12,598 nucleotides of DNA from Desulfuromonadales bacterium (GTDB taxonomy: Bacteria; Desulfobacterota; Desulfuromonadia; Desulfuromonadales; JACZKF01): NCBI GenBank assembly GCA_014860175.1, contig JACZKF010000378.1, positions 1 to 12,598 of the forward strand. The letters run 5' to 3'. Under the pieces are notes generated by a model. That model had not been told where the DNA came from, did not search any database, and saw only the letters and a program-made list of their open reading frames with translations. Position numbers and translations under genes: made by a program. Shown here piece after piece: positions 5,850 through 12,598 of this stretch (position 1 is its first letter; each line of letters opens with the position of its first letter).

Positions 5850-6284
5850 ATGTACAGGGTAGCCGTTTTTCTGAGCCTTGCGATGCTGATGGTTCTCCCA
5901 GCCTGTTCCATGCATGAACGTGAGGTGTCACAGCAGGAGAGGGAGCCGCAACCGTCGGTGGTCGCGCCGGGACAAGAGGTTGAACGCCAGCCGACAACCG
6001 CGGCGGGAGAGCAGGCGCAGACGCAAAAAGCAGATGAATTCATGGGGCAGGCGCCAAAGGTCGAGGATGTGGCGGAGACGGTGGTTCTCGAGGCGAAGAA
6101 CGGCAACGTGACCCTCTCCCACCAGAAGCATGCGAAAACCATCGACTGCAGTACCTGCCACCAGGGGACGCCCGGCAAAATCGCTGACTTCGGCAAGGAC
6201 AAGGCGCATGCCCTGTGCATCGGCTGCCACAAAGAGAAGAATGCAGGCCCGACCAAATGCAGCGAGTGCCATAAAAAATCGTAA
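5850..6284 (+). CDS. Lipoprotein-anchored triheme cytochrome c7 (PpcA-like)
   Basis: The 144-residue product starts at an ATG with GGAGG 5 nt upstream. Residues 1-18 are hydrophobic and end LPA, with Cys19 as the likely lipidation site. Residues 20-75 are a Glu/Gln/Pro-rich linker, and 76-144 form a cytochrome c7 domain. That domain has three CXXCH haem sites: CSTCH (100-104), CIGCH (123-127) and CSECH (137-141). His91, His94 and His120 supply three distal ligands, so all six ligands for three bis-His haems are present. Spacing and the segments PGKIADFGKD and GPTKCSECHKK closely follow periplasmic PpcA. The expected role is periplasmic electron transfer during extracellular or metal respiration. 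Unlike soluble PpcA, this one appears membrane-tethered through a long flexible arm. A strong terminator follows. Confidence 0.93.
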   Translation: MYRVAVFLSLAMLMVLPACSMHEREVSQQEREPQPSVVAPGQEVERQPTTAAGEQAQTQKADEFMGQAPKVEDVAETVVLEAKNGNVTLSHQKHAKTIDCSTCHQGTPGKIADFGKDKAHALCIGCHKEKNAGPTKCSECHKKS

Positions 6285-6290
6285 TCTGCG

Positions 6291-6325
6291 CCCCGCTTTC
6301 TGGCAGGAAGCGGGGTTTTTCTTTC
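6291..6325 (+). terminator. Rho-independent terminator after cytochrome c7
   Basis: CCCCGCTT (6291-6298) pairs perfectly with AAGCGGGG (6308-6315). A G-T and a C-G pair extend the stem inwards, and the run TTTTTCTTT follows directly. Confidence 0.92.
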
Positions 6326-6361
6326 ATTTTGCCGGCAGGATGTCCAGGACGAGTAACCAGG

Positions 6362-8365
6362 CTATTCAGGCACCTCCTCCAGGGGCAAAGTAAAGTGAGT
6401 CCGGGTTCCCCGCCCCGGCTCGCTTTCCACCCAGATGCGCCCGCCGTGCGCTTCCACGATATGCTTGACGATACTCATCCCCAGCCCCAGCCCGCTGGCG
6501 GCGGTAGTGGAGGCGTCGGCCCGGTAGAACTTCTCGAAAATCCGGGCCAGCTGTTTCGGATCCATGCCGATCCCCTCATCGGCGATAGTCAGCTGGAAAG
6601 CGCCGTCGGTGCGATGCCCGCTGATGGTAATGGTTCCCCCGGAGGGGGAGAATTTGACGGCATTGCTGAGAAGATTTTCCAGTACCTGCCCAATTTTCCC
6701 CGCATCGAGCAGCAGGTTCACGGGCGCGTCGGGGAGATCGAGGGTAAAGAGATGCTTGCGGGACACCTCCCGGTAAGCGCCAACCGCTTTGGCGACCAGC
6801 GGCACCAGATCCTCCGGCGATTTCTGCAGGGTGATCAGATGCCCCGCCCGGATGCGGCTGAGATCGAGCAGGTCCTGAATAATGGCCGCCAGCACCTCCG
6901 ATTTTTCGTAGATGGTTCGAAGGAACTCCCGATGTTCTTCGGGGCTGAAAGCGTCTTGGTTCGGCCGCAGCAGCAGTTCGGTGAATCCCATGATGGTCGC
7001 CAGAGGGGTGCGCAACTCGTGGGCGGCGGTGGAGATGAAATCGTCCTTGATCTGGTCGATCTCACGCTCATGGGTGATGTCGCGCAGCAAGGTGATGGTC
7101 CCGGTCAGTCGCCCCGACGCAGCGCGCACCGGCGTCGACCGGGCCTGCACGATCCGAAAGCCGCCCCCATTCCCGGTCCCCACCTTCCACTCGAAGGGAC
7201 CCCGCTCCTCGCCTGTTTCGCGACTGGCGACGATCTGCTCCCTTAGCCCTTTCTCCACCAGAAGGTGGTCGAAGTAGCGGGTGGAGTCCGGGGAGAGGGG
7301 GGGCTGGAGAAGCCGTTCCGCCACCTGGTTTATCAGGATGACCTGGTCGGAGAGATCGGTCACCACCAGGCCATCAGGGACCGAGGTGAGAATGGCATTG
7401 ATCTTCTCCCGCGCCCCTTCCGCCTCGTTCAGTGCCCGCTTCAGCCCTTGCTCCGCCTCCTTGCGCAGGGTGATGTCCCGGCTCAGGCAGAGGATCGCCG
7501 GCTCTCCCAGCAGGTCGACCCGGCGGCCGCTGATCTCCACTGGCAGAAGCGAGCCGTCCCGGCGCTGCTGAACCGTCTCGATCATGGCGCTGCCGTCGCG
7601 CATCACTTGTTCAATGTACTCGCGAATCCGTGGATGCTCGGCCGGGAAATGGATGTCGTATTTGGTCAGACGCAGCAGCTCCTCCCGGGGGTACCTGAGA
7701 TTGAGGGAGGTCTGGCTGTTGGCTTCCAGCAGGCGGCCGTCCGGAGCCATGAGGACGATGGAATCGAGGGCCCCCTCGAAAATCGACCGGAATTTTTTCT
7801 CCGACGCTTCCAGTTGCCGGTTGGCTGCCAACCGCCGCAGATGCTCGGTGCCCAGCTTCTCCAACAGTTTGGCAAAACCGGAAAAAAACCCGAGGCTCTC
7901 CTCCACCCGAGTACGGTCGAGTACAGGCACCTCGTGGACGGCTGCCAGATAAGGGGCTTCCTCAAGGCCCAACTCCTGGGCCTGGCGGCGAAAATAGCCG
8001 AGATCGGGGGGGGCGTAGAAGAACTGGGAGAGGAAGAGGGTGGCCAGGTGCTCACCCTCGATGACAATCGGGAAGCCGATGTGGACCAGACCGTTGCGGC
8101 ACCGGGATTCAAAATGGTCGCCGGAGGCGGGGGGGTGGCCATTTTGATGAAAGCCGGTGAAATCGGTGTCGCTTTCGATGCAGCGGCGCACCGAGAGGGG
8201 GACACGGCGGTGAAAAAAGGTACATAATCTCTGCCATCCGGAAGTGGCCAGGACCTTTCCTTCCCGGTCGATAATGGCCATCGGCATGCCAGAGGTCGTG
8301 GAGAAGGTCTGCATCAGCGGCCGCACGACGGTCAGGTCGATCAATTGCCTCAGGGGTAGCGTCAT
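6362..8365 (-). CDS. PocR-PAS-PAS sensor histidine kinase
   Basis: The 667-residue protein has no membrane segment and should be a cytosolic sensor. Its N-terminal PocR-type domain (about 5-175) contains Cys48, Cys62 in RRCIESD, and Cys89 before NGLVHIGFPI. Two PAS domains follow: about 188-303, ending ILCLSRDITLRKEAE, and about 319-432, ending TLLRDITHERE. Next come HisKA with phosphoacceptor His449 in AAHELRTPL, and an HATPase domain with ENLLSNAVKF (N box), DEGIGM (596-601), FEKFYRAD and GLGLGM (625-630). All catalytic boxes are intact. PocR domains are predicted to sense small hydrocarbon-derived metabolites; the ligand here is unknown. No response regulator is adjacent on the same strand. 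No clear ribosome site precedes the ATG at 8365. Confidence 0.93.
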   Translation of the reverse strand: MTLPLRQLIDLTVVRPLMQTFSTTSGMPMAIIDREGKVLATSGWQRLCTFFHRRVPLSVRRCIESDTDFTGFHQNGHPPASGDHFESRCRNGLVHIGFPIVIEGEHLATLFLSQFFYAPPDLGYFRRQAQELGLEEAPYLAAVHEVPVLDRTRVEESLGFFSGFAKLLEKLGTEHLRRLAANRQLEASEKKFRSIFEGALDSIVLMAPDGRLLEANSQTSLNLRYPREELLRLTKYDIHFPAEHPRIREYIEQVMRDGSAMIETVQQRRDGSLLPVEISGRRVDLLGEPAILCLSRDITLRKEAEQGLKRALNEAEGAREKINAILTSVPDGLVVTDLSDQVILINQVAERLLQPPLSPDSTRYFDHLLVEKGLREQIVASRETGEERGPFEWKVGTGNGGGFRIVQARSTPVRAASGRLTGTITLLRDITHEREIDQIKDDFISTAAHELRTPLATIMGFTELLLRPNQDAFSPEEHREFLRTIYEKSEVLAAIIQDLLDLSRIRAGHLITLQKSPEDLVPLVAKAVGAYREVSRKHLFTLDLPDAPVNLLLDAGKIGQVLENLLSNAVKFSPSGGTITISGHRTDGAFQLTIADEGIGMDPKQLARIFEKFYRADASTTAASGLGLGMSIVKHIVEAHGGRIWVESEPGRGTRTHFTLPLEEVPE

Positions 8366-8411
8366 GGCAGAACCCGGGCTTGGTCACAAAACCTGTGAAG
8401 ACTACAAGTTC

Positions 8412-8439
8412 AGTCTAGCCGCGGTCTCTGCGCCCGCAA
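8412..8439 (-). promoter_or_regulatory. Weak candidate promoter for the histidine kinase
   Basis: On the minus strand TTGCGG (8434-8439) and TAGACT (8412-8417) are spaced by 16 bp, about 47 bp before the kinase start. Both boxes are imperfect. Confidence 0.3.
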
Positions 8440-8459
8440 GGATTCTCCCCCGACCGACC

Positions 8460-8697
8460 TCAAACCCCCGGAAACCTGACCCGGCACTTGATTCCCGGTG
8501 GCACCCGCAAAGAGGCATTGGGCAGTTGCAGGCGGACGCCGAAGGTGCCACTGGCGGCATCGACCATCCGATCGACGATGATCACTTCCGCCTGCAGCTT
8601 CCCCCCCACCGGCGCTTCGGGGATGACCTCGCCGCGCATCCCCTTTTTGATCTTGGCGTTTGCCAAGAGCGCCGCGGGCGCCAGGCCGACGCGATCC
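8460..8697 (-). pseudogene. C-terminal relic of a membrane-fusion (HlyD/RND adaptor) protein
   Basis: The minus-strand frame from 8697 to the TGA at 8460 translates to about 78 residues. They closely resemble the end of an efflux periplasmic adaptor: a basic KIKKGMRGEV turn, EAPVGGKLQAEV, then VDRMVDAASGTFGVRLQLPN and a final CRVRF. Full-length adaptors run to 250-400 residues with a signal or membrane anchor and a coiled coil. Here everything upstream of this segment is missing: an in-frame TAG lies just before 8697 and the plsY leader begins there. No pump or outer-membrane partner gene is in the window. It is best read as a deletion remnant. A tiny TTG-initiated protein (8460-8666) is conceivable but has no anchor or supporting context. 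Confidence 0.7.
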
Positions 8698-8699
8698 TA

Positions 8700-8729
8700 T
8701 TGACAGGAAAGAGGAAAACGGGGTACACA
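8700..8729 (+). promoter_or_regulatory. Putative promoter of plsY
   Basis: A perfect -35 box TTGACA (8700-8705) is followed after 18 bp by TACACA (8724-8729), a modest -10 box. The leader to the plsY ATG would be about 35 nt. The promoter abuts the truncated end of the adaptor relic. Confidence 0.5.
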
Positions 8730-8771
8730 AGGTCGGTCAAGAAGTTCATCAATGCGGTCCAAGGGGCGTCC

Positions 8772-9368
8772 ATGTTGACCATAGAATTTTTCTCAGCTCT
8801 GGTTCTGTGCTATATGATCGGCGCCGTTCCGACCGGGGTCATTCTCACCCGGGGCGCCGGTATCGGCGATATCCGTCAGGCCGGCAGCGGCAACATCGGC
8901 GCCACCAATGTCTACCGGGTGGCTGGCCGCAAGCTCGGCATCCTCACCCTGGTCGGCGACGCCCTTAAAGGAATGGTGCCGATGTTGATCGCGGTGCATA
9001 TCTTTGAACTGAACGAAATCAAGTTGGCCCTGGTCGCCCTGCTGCTGTTTGTTGGCCACTGCTACCCGGTATACCTCAACTTCAAAGGGGGCAAGGGGGT
9101 CGCCACCGGCCTTGGCATCTACCTCGTCCTCTCCCCTCTGGCGGTGCTCGGTGCCTTACTGGTTTTCGCCGGAGTGCTCTGGACGTGGCGTTACATTTCG
9201 CTCGCTTCGGTCATCGCCGCGGCCGCGGTCCCCATCTTCGTTTATTTGCACGCAGGCTCGCTCCCCCTTCTGCTGACTGCCACGGTGATCAGCACCCTGG
9301 TGGTGGCGCGGCACCGGGCCAATATCGAGCGTCTGCGAGCCGGCACCGAAAGCAAATTCCGCCCCTGA
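8772..9368 (+). CDS. plsY: Glycerol-3-phosphate acyltransferase PlsY
   Basis: PlsY is an inner-membrane enzyme that transfers an acyl group from acyl-phosphate to glycerol-3-phosphate, the first step of phospholipid synthesis. The 198-residue product has the family's several hydrophobic spans and all three active-site motifs: GSGNIGATNVYR (38-49), GHCYPVYLNFKGGKGVAT (95-112) and RHRANIERLRAGTE (180-193). DALKG (63-67) is also typical. The length is normal. The frame is open far upstream, but the start at 8772 has AAGGGG 6 nt before it and begins at the expected first membrane helix. It is probably transcribed from the promoter at 8700 as a single gene, since mltG has its own promoter. Confidence 0.97.
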   Translation: MLTIEFFSALVLCYMIGAVPTGVILTRGAGIGDIRQAGSGNIGATNVYRVAGRKLGILTLVGDALKGMVPMLIAVHIFELNEIKLALVALLLFVGHCYPVYLNFKGGKGVATGLGIYLVLSPLAVLGALLVFAGVLWTWRYISLASVIAAAAVPIFVYLHAGSLPLLLTATVISTLVVARHRANIERLRAGTESKFRP

Positions 9369-9390
9369 TCCCTGCCCTCCACCCCGTCGC

Positions 9391-9419
9391 TTGACTTGTC
9401 CGCCTTCTTTCCCTAGGAT
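9391..9419 (+). promoter_or_regulatory. Sigma70 promoter of mltG
   Basis: TTGACT (9391-9396) and TAGGAT (9414-9419) are separated by exactly 17 bp. Transcription should begin near 9426, leaving a leader of about 30 nt. Confidence 0.7.
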
Positions 9420-9455
9420 GGCGAGAATCGTTTAACTTTCCCCCCGGCTGCCCTC

Positions 9456-10454
9456 ATGACTAGACGTTCTGCCCTGCTCGTCGCTTTTTCTCTTCTGCTG
9501 CTGGCAGGGGCTGCTCTGCTCCTCCCTTTCCTGCTGTTTCTTCAGCGCCCCGTCGCCCCCCCCTCACCGACGGCCGTCCACGTGCCGCCCGGAACTCCCT
9601 TTCGGCAGGTCGCCGAGCGCCTGGAGGCGGCCGGTGTGGTGGCCGATGCTGGCCATTTGCGGCTGTTGGCCCGGCTGCGGGGGGATGCTCACCTGACCCA
9701 GGCCGGCGAGTACGACTTTGCCGCCGCCGCCACCCCGGGGGCCGTTCTCGACCGGCTGGTGTCGGGCGATGTCCGTCGCCTGCGTTTCACCTTTCCCGAA
9801 GGGCTGACGGTACGGGAGATTGCTTCCCGCCTGGAGCTGGAAGGGCTGGCGACCGCCGACGAGGTCTTGCGGCTGAGCAAAGAGCCCGGCTTTCTCGCCT
9901 CCCTGCAGGTCGAGGCCGCTTCCCTGGAAGGATATCTGTTCCCCGAAACCTACACCTTTGACGCCGGCACCCCGGCGACAAAACTGCTGCAGTCGATGGT
10001 GCGCCAGTTTCGGACTCATTTCTCCGAGGAGATGGTCAAGGCGGCCAAGGCGGTCGGCCTGTCGGCCCATCAGCTGGTCACCCTCGCTTCGATCATCCAG
10101 AAAGAGGCTGGCAATGTCGAAGAAATGCCCCTGATCTCGGGGGTCTTCCACAACCGGTTGCGCCTCGGCATGCCGCTGCAGGCCGACCCGACCGTGATCT
10201 ACGGCATCGAGGGGTTCGATGGCAATATCACCCGTCGGCACCTGAACGAATATACGCCGTACAACACGTATCGGATCCCGGGCTTGCCACCCGGCCCGAT
10301 CGCCAATCCGGGGCGGGAAGCTCTGCAGGCGGCGGCCAATCCGGCGACGGTCGACTATCTCTTCTTCGTCTCCCGGGGTGACGGAACCCACCAATTTTCC
10401 GCCACCTTGCGGGAGCATAATGCCGCAGTTCGGCAGTTTCAGCTGCGCCGCTAG
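9456..10454 (+). CDS. mltG: Endolytic murein transglycosylase MltG (YceG family)
   Basis: MltG cuts nascent glycan strands in the periplasm and is thought to set glycan length during synthesis. The 332-residue protein has one N-terminal membrane helix (about 6-29). A LysM-like region follows (VHVPPGTPFRQVAERLEAAG, 41-60; FTFPEGLTVREIASRL, 111-126). The YceG catalytic region has EGYLFPETY (158-166), ASIIQKEAG with catalytic Glu217, SGVFHNRL (228-235), LQADPTVIYG (241-250) and YNTYRIPGLPPGPIANPG (269-286). Length and motifs are complete. The pyrimidine-rich sequence before the ATG has no Shine-Dalgarno match; a downstream start would remove the membrane anchor, so 9456 is kept. Confidence 0.97.
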   Translation: MTRRSALLVAFSLLLLAGAALLLPFLLFLQRPVAPPSPTAVHVPPGTPFRQVAERLEAAGVVADAGHLRLLARLRGDAHLTQAGEYDFAAAATPGAVLDRLVSGDVRRLRFTFPEGLTVREIASRLELEGLATADEVLRLSKEPGFLASLQVEAASLEGYLFPETYTFDAGTPATKLLQSMVRQFRTHFSEEMVKAAKAVGLSAHQLVTLASIIQKEAGNVEEMPLISGVFHNRLRLGMPLQADPTVIYGIEGFDGNITRRHLNEYTPYNTYRIPGLPPGPIANPGREALQAAANPATVDYLFFVSRGDGTHQFSATLREHNAAVRQFQLRR

Positions 10455-10547
10455 CCTCTTGGAAAGCCCCCAGCTGCGCCTTGCACGCGGGACAGCTGTC
10501 GGCCTTGCATCGGATCAGAGATTCTAACCCTGATTGACGGTGAAAAG

Positions 10548-12598
10548 ATGGCGCCGAGGGTCTTGATCGTCGAAGATAATGACCAGTTCGCCACCGTCGT
10601 GGAGAGTCTGCTTCGTCGCCGCGGTCTGGAGACTGAGCGAGCGGGCAGTGCCGAGGCGGCGCTCGAACGGATCACCGCCTCCTTGCCCTCGGTCCTCCTC
10701 CTCGATCTGCGGTTGCCGGGGATGAGCGGCATCGATCTGCTGCGGCTGCTGCGCAAACAACCTCGCAGCCGAGAGTTGCCGACGGTGATCATGACCGGAG
10801 CCTTTCGCGGTGAGCGCTACGTCCGGGCGGCTCAGGCACTGGGGGTCGAGCATTATCTGGAGAAGCCGTTTCGGGCCGAGACCCTGCTGGCGGCGCTGCG
10901 GCAGGCGCTGAAGCCGGCGGTTGCGGCTCCCCGGAAATTCGAGCACCATCTGCAGCGGGCCCTAAACAGCCGTTTCACCGGTCGCTATCGGCTGCAGGAC
11001 CCTGGAGGTGAGCGGACGCTGCTGTTTGTCGATGGGCTGCCGGTTTCGTGCCAGCCGGGCTTTGTCTATCGTGACCTGGGTGACTATCTGTTGCACCGGG
11101 GGACCATCTCGGCGGCCGAAGACACCTACTACCGGTATGCCGGCGGCGGTCGGGCGGAGAGTCTGGTCGAGATGGGGTGCCTGGGGCATGGGCAACTGCT
11201 GCGGGAGCAGTTGGACCATTTGACCCTGGAGCTGATCGCCGGTTTCACTCACTGCCCCATGACGGCTCTCGCTGCACCCTGTCCCCTGCCGCCCGATCTG
11301 CCACCGGTCACCGTCAATCTGCCGGCCCTTTTCTACCAGGCGAATCGCCAACATCCCAACCCCGAAGCCGACCGCCAGCTGTTGGCCGAACGCTGCCGTC
11401 ATTATCTGGTCATCTCCGCCAACTACTTCCATCGGATCAACTTTCTTCCCCTGCGCCGCCACGAGCGCCAGCTGTTGCCGCGCCTCGATGGCAGCCGGAC
11501 TCTGGCCGACTGCCTGGCGGGGGATGAGTCGCTGCTCGGACTGGTGCGTACCCTCGCCCGGCTGGAGATGCTCCAGTTTGCCCCGGCGCCGCTGCCGGCG
11601 CCGACCGGCCCCGACTTTCCCTGGCGAGCTCTCCCCTCCGACGAGATCGAGGCCTTGGTTTCCCCGGACGAGGAAGAAGGGTCGGTGGTGGAGGATGAGG
11701 CGCTGGAGAGCTTTGCCGATCTGGTCGCAGAAGCGGCTCAAGGGGGGGAGCTCCCCATGCTTGGCACCCCGTCCGACTCCTTGATCGCTCCTCCGGCCTC
11801 TTCCCTGGGGCAGAAGGTGGGGGAGAGGCTGACGGCCATGGAAGGGAAAAACTATTATCAGATCTTTGGTCTGGAGCAGGGGGGGTTTTCTTTCGATCTG
11901 CTCAAGGAGCGTTATTTCCAAATTACCCGGGAGTTCGGGCCGGAGCTCCTGATGCAGCTCTCCGGTGCCGAGGCCTTCATGGTGGAAGAGATCCTGGCCA
12001 CCGTCACCGCGGCGTACAACACGCTCTCGGACGTGGTGAAGAAGGAACGCTACGATGAACTCCTCGGCTCCGAGAAGATCGGGCTCGGGGAGAAGGGGGA
12101 CGACCACTTCCGGGCCGAGGTGCAGTTTCAGTCGGCCAAAGTCTTCCTCGAAATGCAGGAGTGGGACAGTGCCGAAAAGGCGTTGCAAGACGCCTGCAAT
12201 ATCAAACCGGAGAACGGGGTTTATCTCGCCTACCTGGCCTGGTCGCTATACTGCAACCCGGTCCACGCCAGCAGCCGGGCGATGCTCGACAAGGCCCGCC
12301 AGACTATCAACCGGGCTTTGACCATGGAGCGCTCGGCCGATGGTTTTGCCTTCAAAGGACGAATCCTTCTCGACCTCGGTCAAGACAGTCTGGCCGAGGT
12401 CGAGCTCAGCAAGGCCCTCAAGCTCGATGCCCGCAATCAGCTGGCCCGGGCCGGCCTGCGGCAGCTGCAGGAGCGGCGCGAGCAGGAGAAAAAGGGTTGC
12501 TCCGCCGCTTCTTCGGCTAATCCCCCCCGCCCTTCCAGTCAATTTTTTTCGCTGGCACCTCGCCGATTTCTCCCTCCCCCGTTCTTGCCAACATCCCT
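10548..12598 (+). CDS. Response regulator fused to DUF4388-like, J-like and TPR regions; frameshifted 3' end
   Basis: The frame runs from the ATG at 10548 (GGTGA 4-5 nt upstream) to the window edge without a stop. Residues 1-122 form a complete receiver domain (Glu9, Asp10, phosphoacceptor Asp53, Thr83, Lys106). About 130-245 resembles the DUF4388/PatA-type domain (SRFTGRYRLQ, LLFVDGLPV). About 260-345 is a helical region, and 350-425 is an acidic, proline-rich linker. About 434-506 resembles a J domain (NYYQIFGLE to ERYDELL), but the HPD loop is GPE. Residues 520-645 contain TPR-like helices (AKVFLEMQEWDSAEKALQDA). A -1 shift at 12489-12496 would end the protein as KKGLLRRFFG with TAA at 12518-12520 (657 residues). 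That terminus is far more convincing than the proline- and serine-rich read-through tail, so the real end is probably 12520. The output is unknown; it may scaffold or relay signals. Confidence 0.88.
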   Translation, partial: MAPRVLIVEDNDQFATVVESLLRRRGLETERAGSAEAALERITASLPSVLLLDLRLPGMSGIDLLRLLRKQPRSRELPTVIMTGAFRGERYVRAAQALGVEHYLEKPFRAETLLAALRQALKPAVAAPRKFEHHLQRALNSRFTGRYRLQDPGGERTLLFVDGLPVSCQPGFVYRDLGDYLLHRGTISAAEDTYYRYAGGGRAESLVEMGCLGHGQLLREQLDHLTLELIAGFTHCPMTALAAPCPLPPDLPPVTVNLPALFYQANRQHPNPEADRQLLAERCRHYLVISANYFHRINFLPLRRHERQLLPRLDGSRTLADCLAGDESLLGLVRTLARLEMLQFAPAPLPAPTGPDFPWRALPSDEIEALVSPDEEEGSVVEDEALESFADLVAEAAQGGELPMLGTPSDSLIAPPASSLGQKVGERLTAMEGKNYYQIFGLEQGGFSFDLLKERYFQITREFGPELLMQLSGAEAFMVEEILATVTAAYNTLSDVVKKERYDELLGSEKIGLGEKGDDHFRAEVQFQSAKVFLEMQEWDSAEKALQDACNIKPENGVYLAYLAWSLYCNPVHASSRAMLDKARQTINRALTMERSADGFAFKGRILLDLGQDSLAEVELSKALKLDARNQLARAGLRQLQERREQEKKGCSAASSANPPRPSSQFFSLAPRRFLPPPFLPTS
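12489..12496 (+). other. A5G3 run at the suspected frameshift
   Basis: In the main frame this reads AAA AAG GGT. Slipping back one base after AAG gives GGG TTG CTC and a stop eight codons after the AAG-encoded Lys, at 12518-12520. One missing G in the run would have the same effect. A-AAG is a known bacterial slip tetramer, but the preceding base is G rather than the A of the classic A-AAA-AAG site. Confidence 0.65.

Noticed and set aside
7265..8227. 320-residue plus-strand open frame (and a similar one at 6329-7246)
   Set aside because: Both lie opposite the histidine kinase, whose domains are complete and unmistakable.
9564..10418. 284-residue minus-strand open frame
   Set aside because: Antisense to mltG, which has every catalytic motif.
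10455..10547. Minus-strand stretch translating with a Cys-rich CKADSCPACKAQ-like string between mltG and the response regulator
   Set aside because: It has no start or ribosome site, runs straight into antisense mltG codons, and is too short to call a relic with confidence.
10962..12188. 408-residue open frame on the minus strand
   Set aside because: It is antisense to the receiver/TPR fusion, has repetitive Gln/Arg/Leu-rich composition and no domain, and arises from codon bias in GC-rich DNA.
12540..12580. Possible sigma54 site (TGGCAC near 12554)
   Set aside because: The -12 GC element is absent at the required spacing, so only half of the consensus is present.
1..12598. CRISPR array, insertion sequence or transposase
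   Set aside because: No regularly spaced direct repeats of CRISPR size and no transposase-like protein were seen; the repeats present are the short ones listed.

Overview
The window looks like chromosomal DNA from a high-GC, Gram-negative member of the Desulfuromonadales (Geobacter/Desulfuromonas/Pelobacter type). The best evidence is a PpcA-like triheme cytochrome c7, a REC-DUF4388-like-J-like-TPR fusion protein of a style frequent in that group, and a long imperfect-palindrome intergenic repeat resembling elements I recall from Geobacter-type genomes. This assignment is inferred from gene content; no search was run.

Layout. 1-230 (+) is the 3' end of a four-helix-bundle-suffix protein whose tail is encoded by a 9-nt tandem repeat. 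303-379 (+) is tRNA-Pro(CGG) with its own promoter and terminator. 445-635 holds no gene, but it contains a cluster of four GTTCAC/GTGAAC motifs. 636-4338 is a minus-strand block. In transcription order it holds a DUF1460 NlpC/P60-like amidase-like protein, a 122-bp palindromic repeat, then an LD-carboxypeptidase, spmA, spmB and a class II glutamine amidotransferase. The last four are joined by 4-bp ATGA overlaps or directly abutting codons, so they are almost certainly one operon. 4503-5138 has two small convergent genes of unknown function. 5228-5692 (+) encodes a DUF1499 lipoprotein and 5850-6284 (+) a lipoprotein-anchored triheme cytochrome c7 followed by a strong terminator. 6362-8365 (-) is a cytosolic PocR-PAS-PAS hybrid sensor histidine kinase. 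8460-8697 (-) is a relic of a membrane-fusion (HlyD-type) protein. 8772-9368 (+) is plsY, 9456-10454 (+) is mltG, and 10548 to the right edge (+) is the large response-regulator fusion.

Themes. Cell-envelope work dominates: LD-carboxypeptidase, SpmA/SpmB, the DUF1460 protein, MltG (septal/lateral glycan processing) and PlsY (phospholipid synthesis). The ldc-spmA-spmB-glutamine amidotransferase operon, with the DUF1460 gene upstream on the same strand, is the best candidate here for a little-studied system. I read it as a possible peptidoglycan-peptide processing or modification module in a non-sporulating bacterium.

The last gene has no stop codon in its main frame before the window ends. 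A -1 shift at an A5G3 run (12489-12496) gives a much more protein-like terminus and a stop at 12518-12520. This points to a frameshift, either a sequence error, a mutation or programmed slippage.
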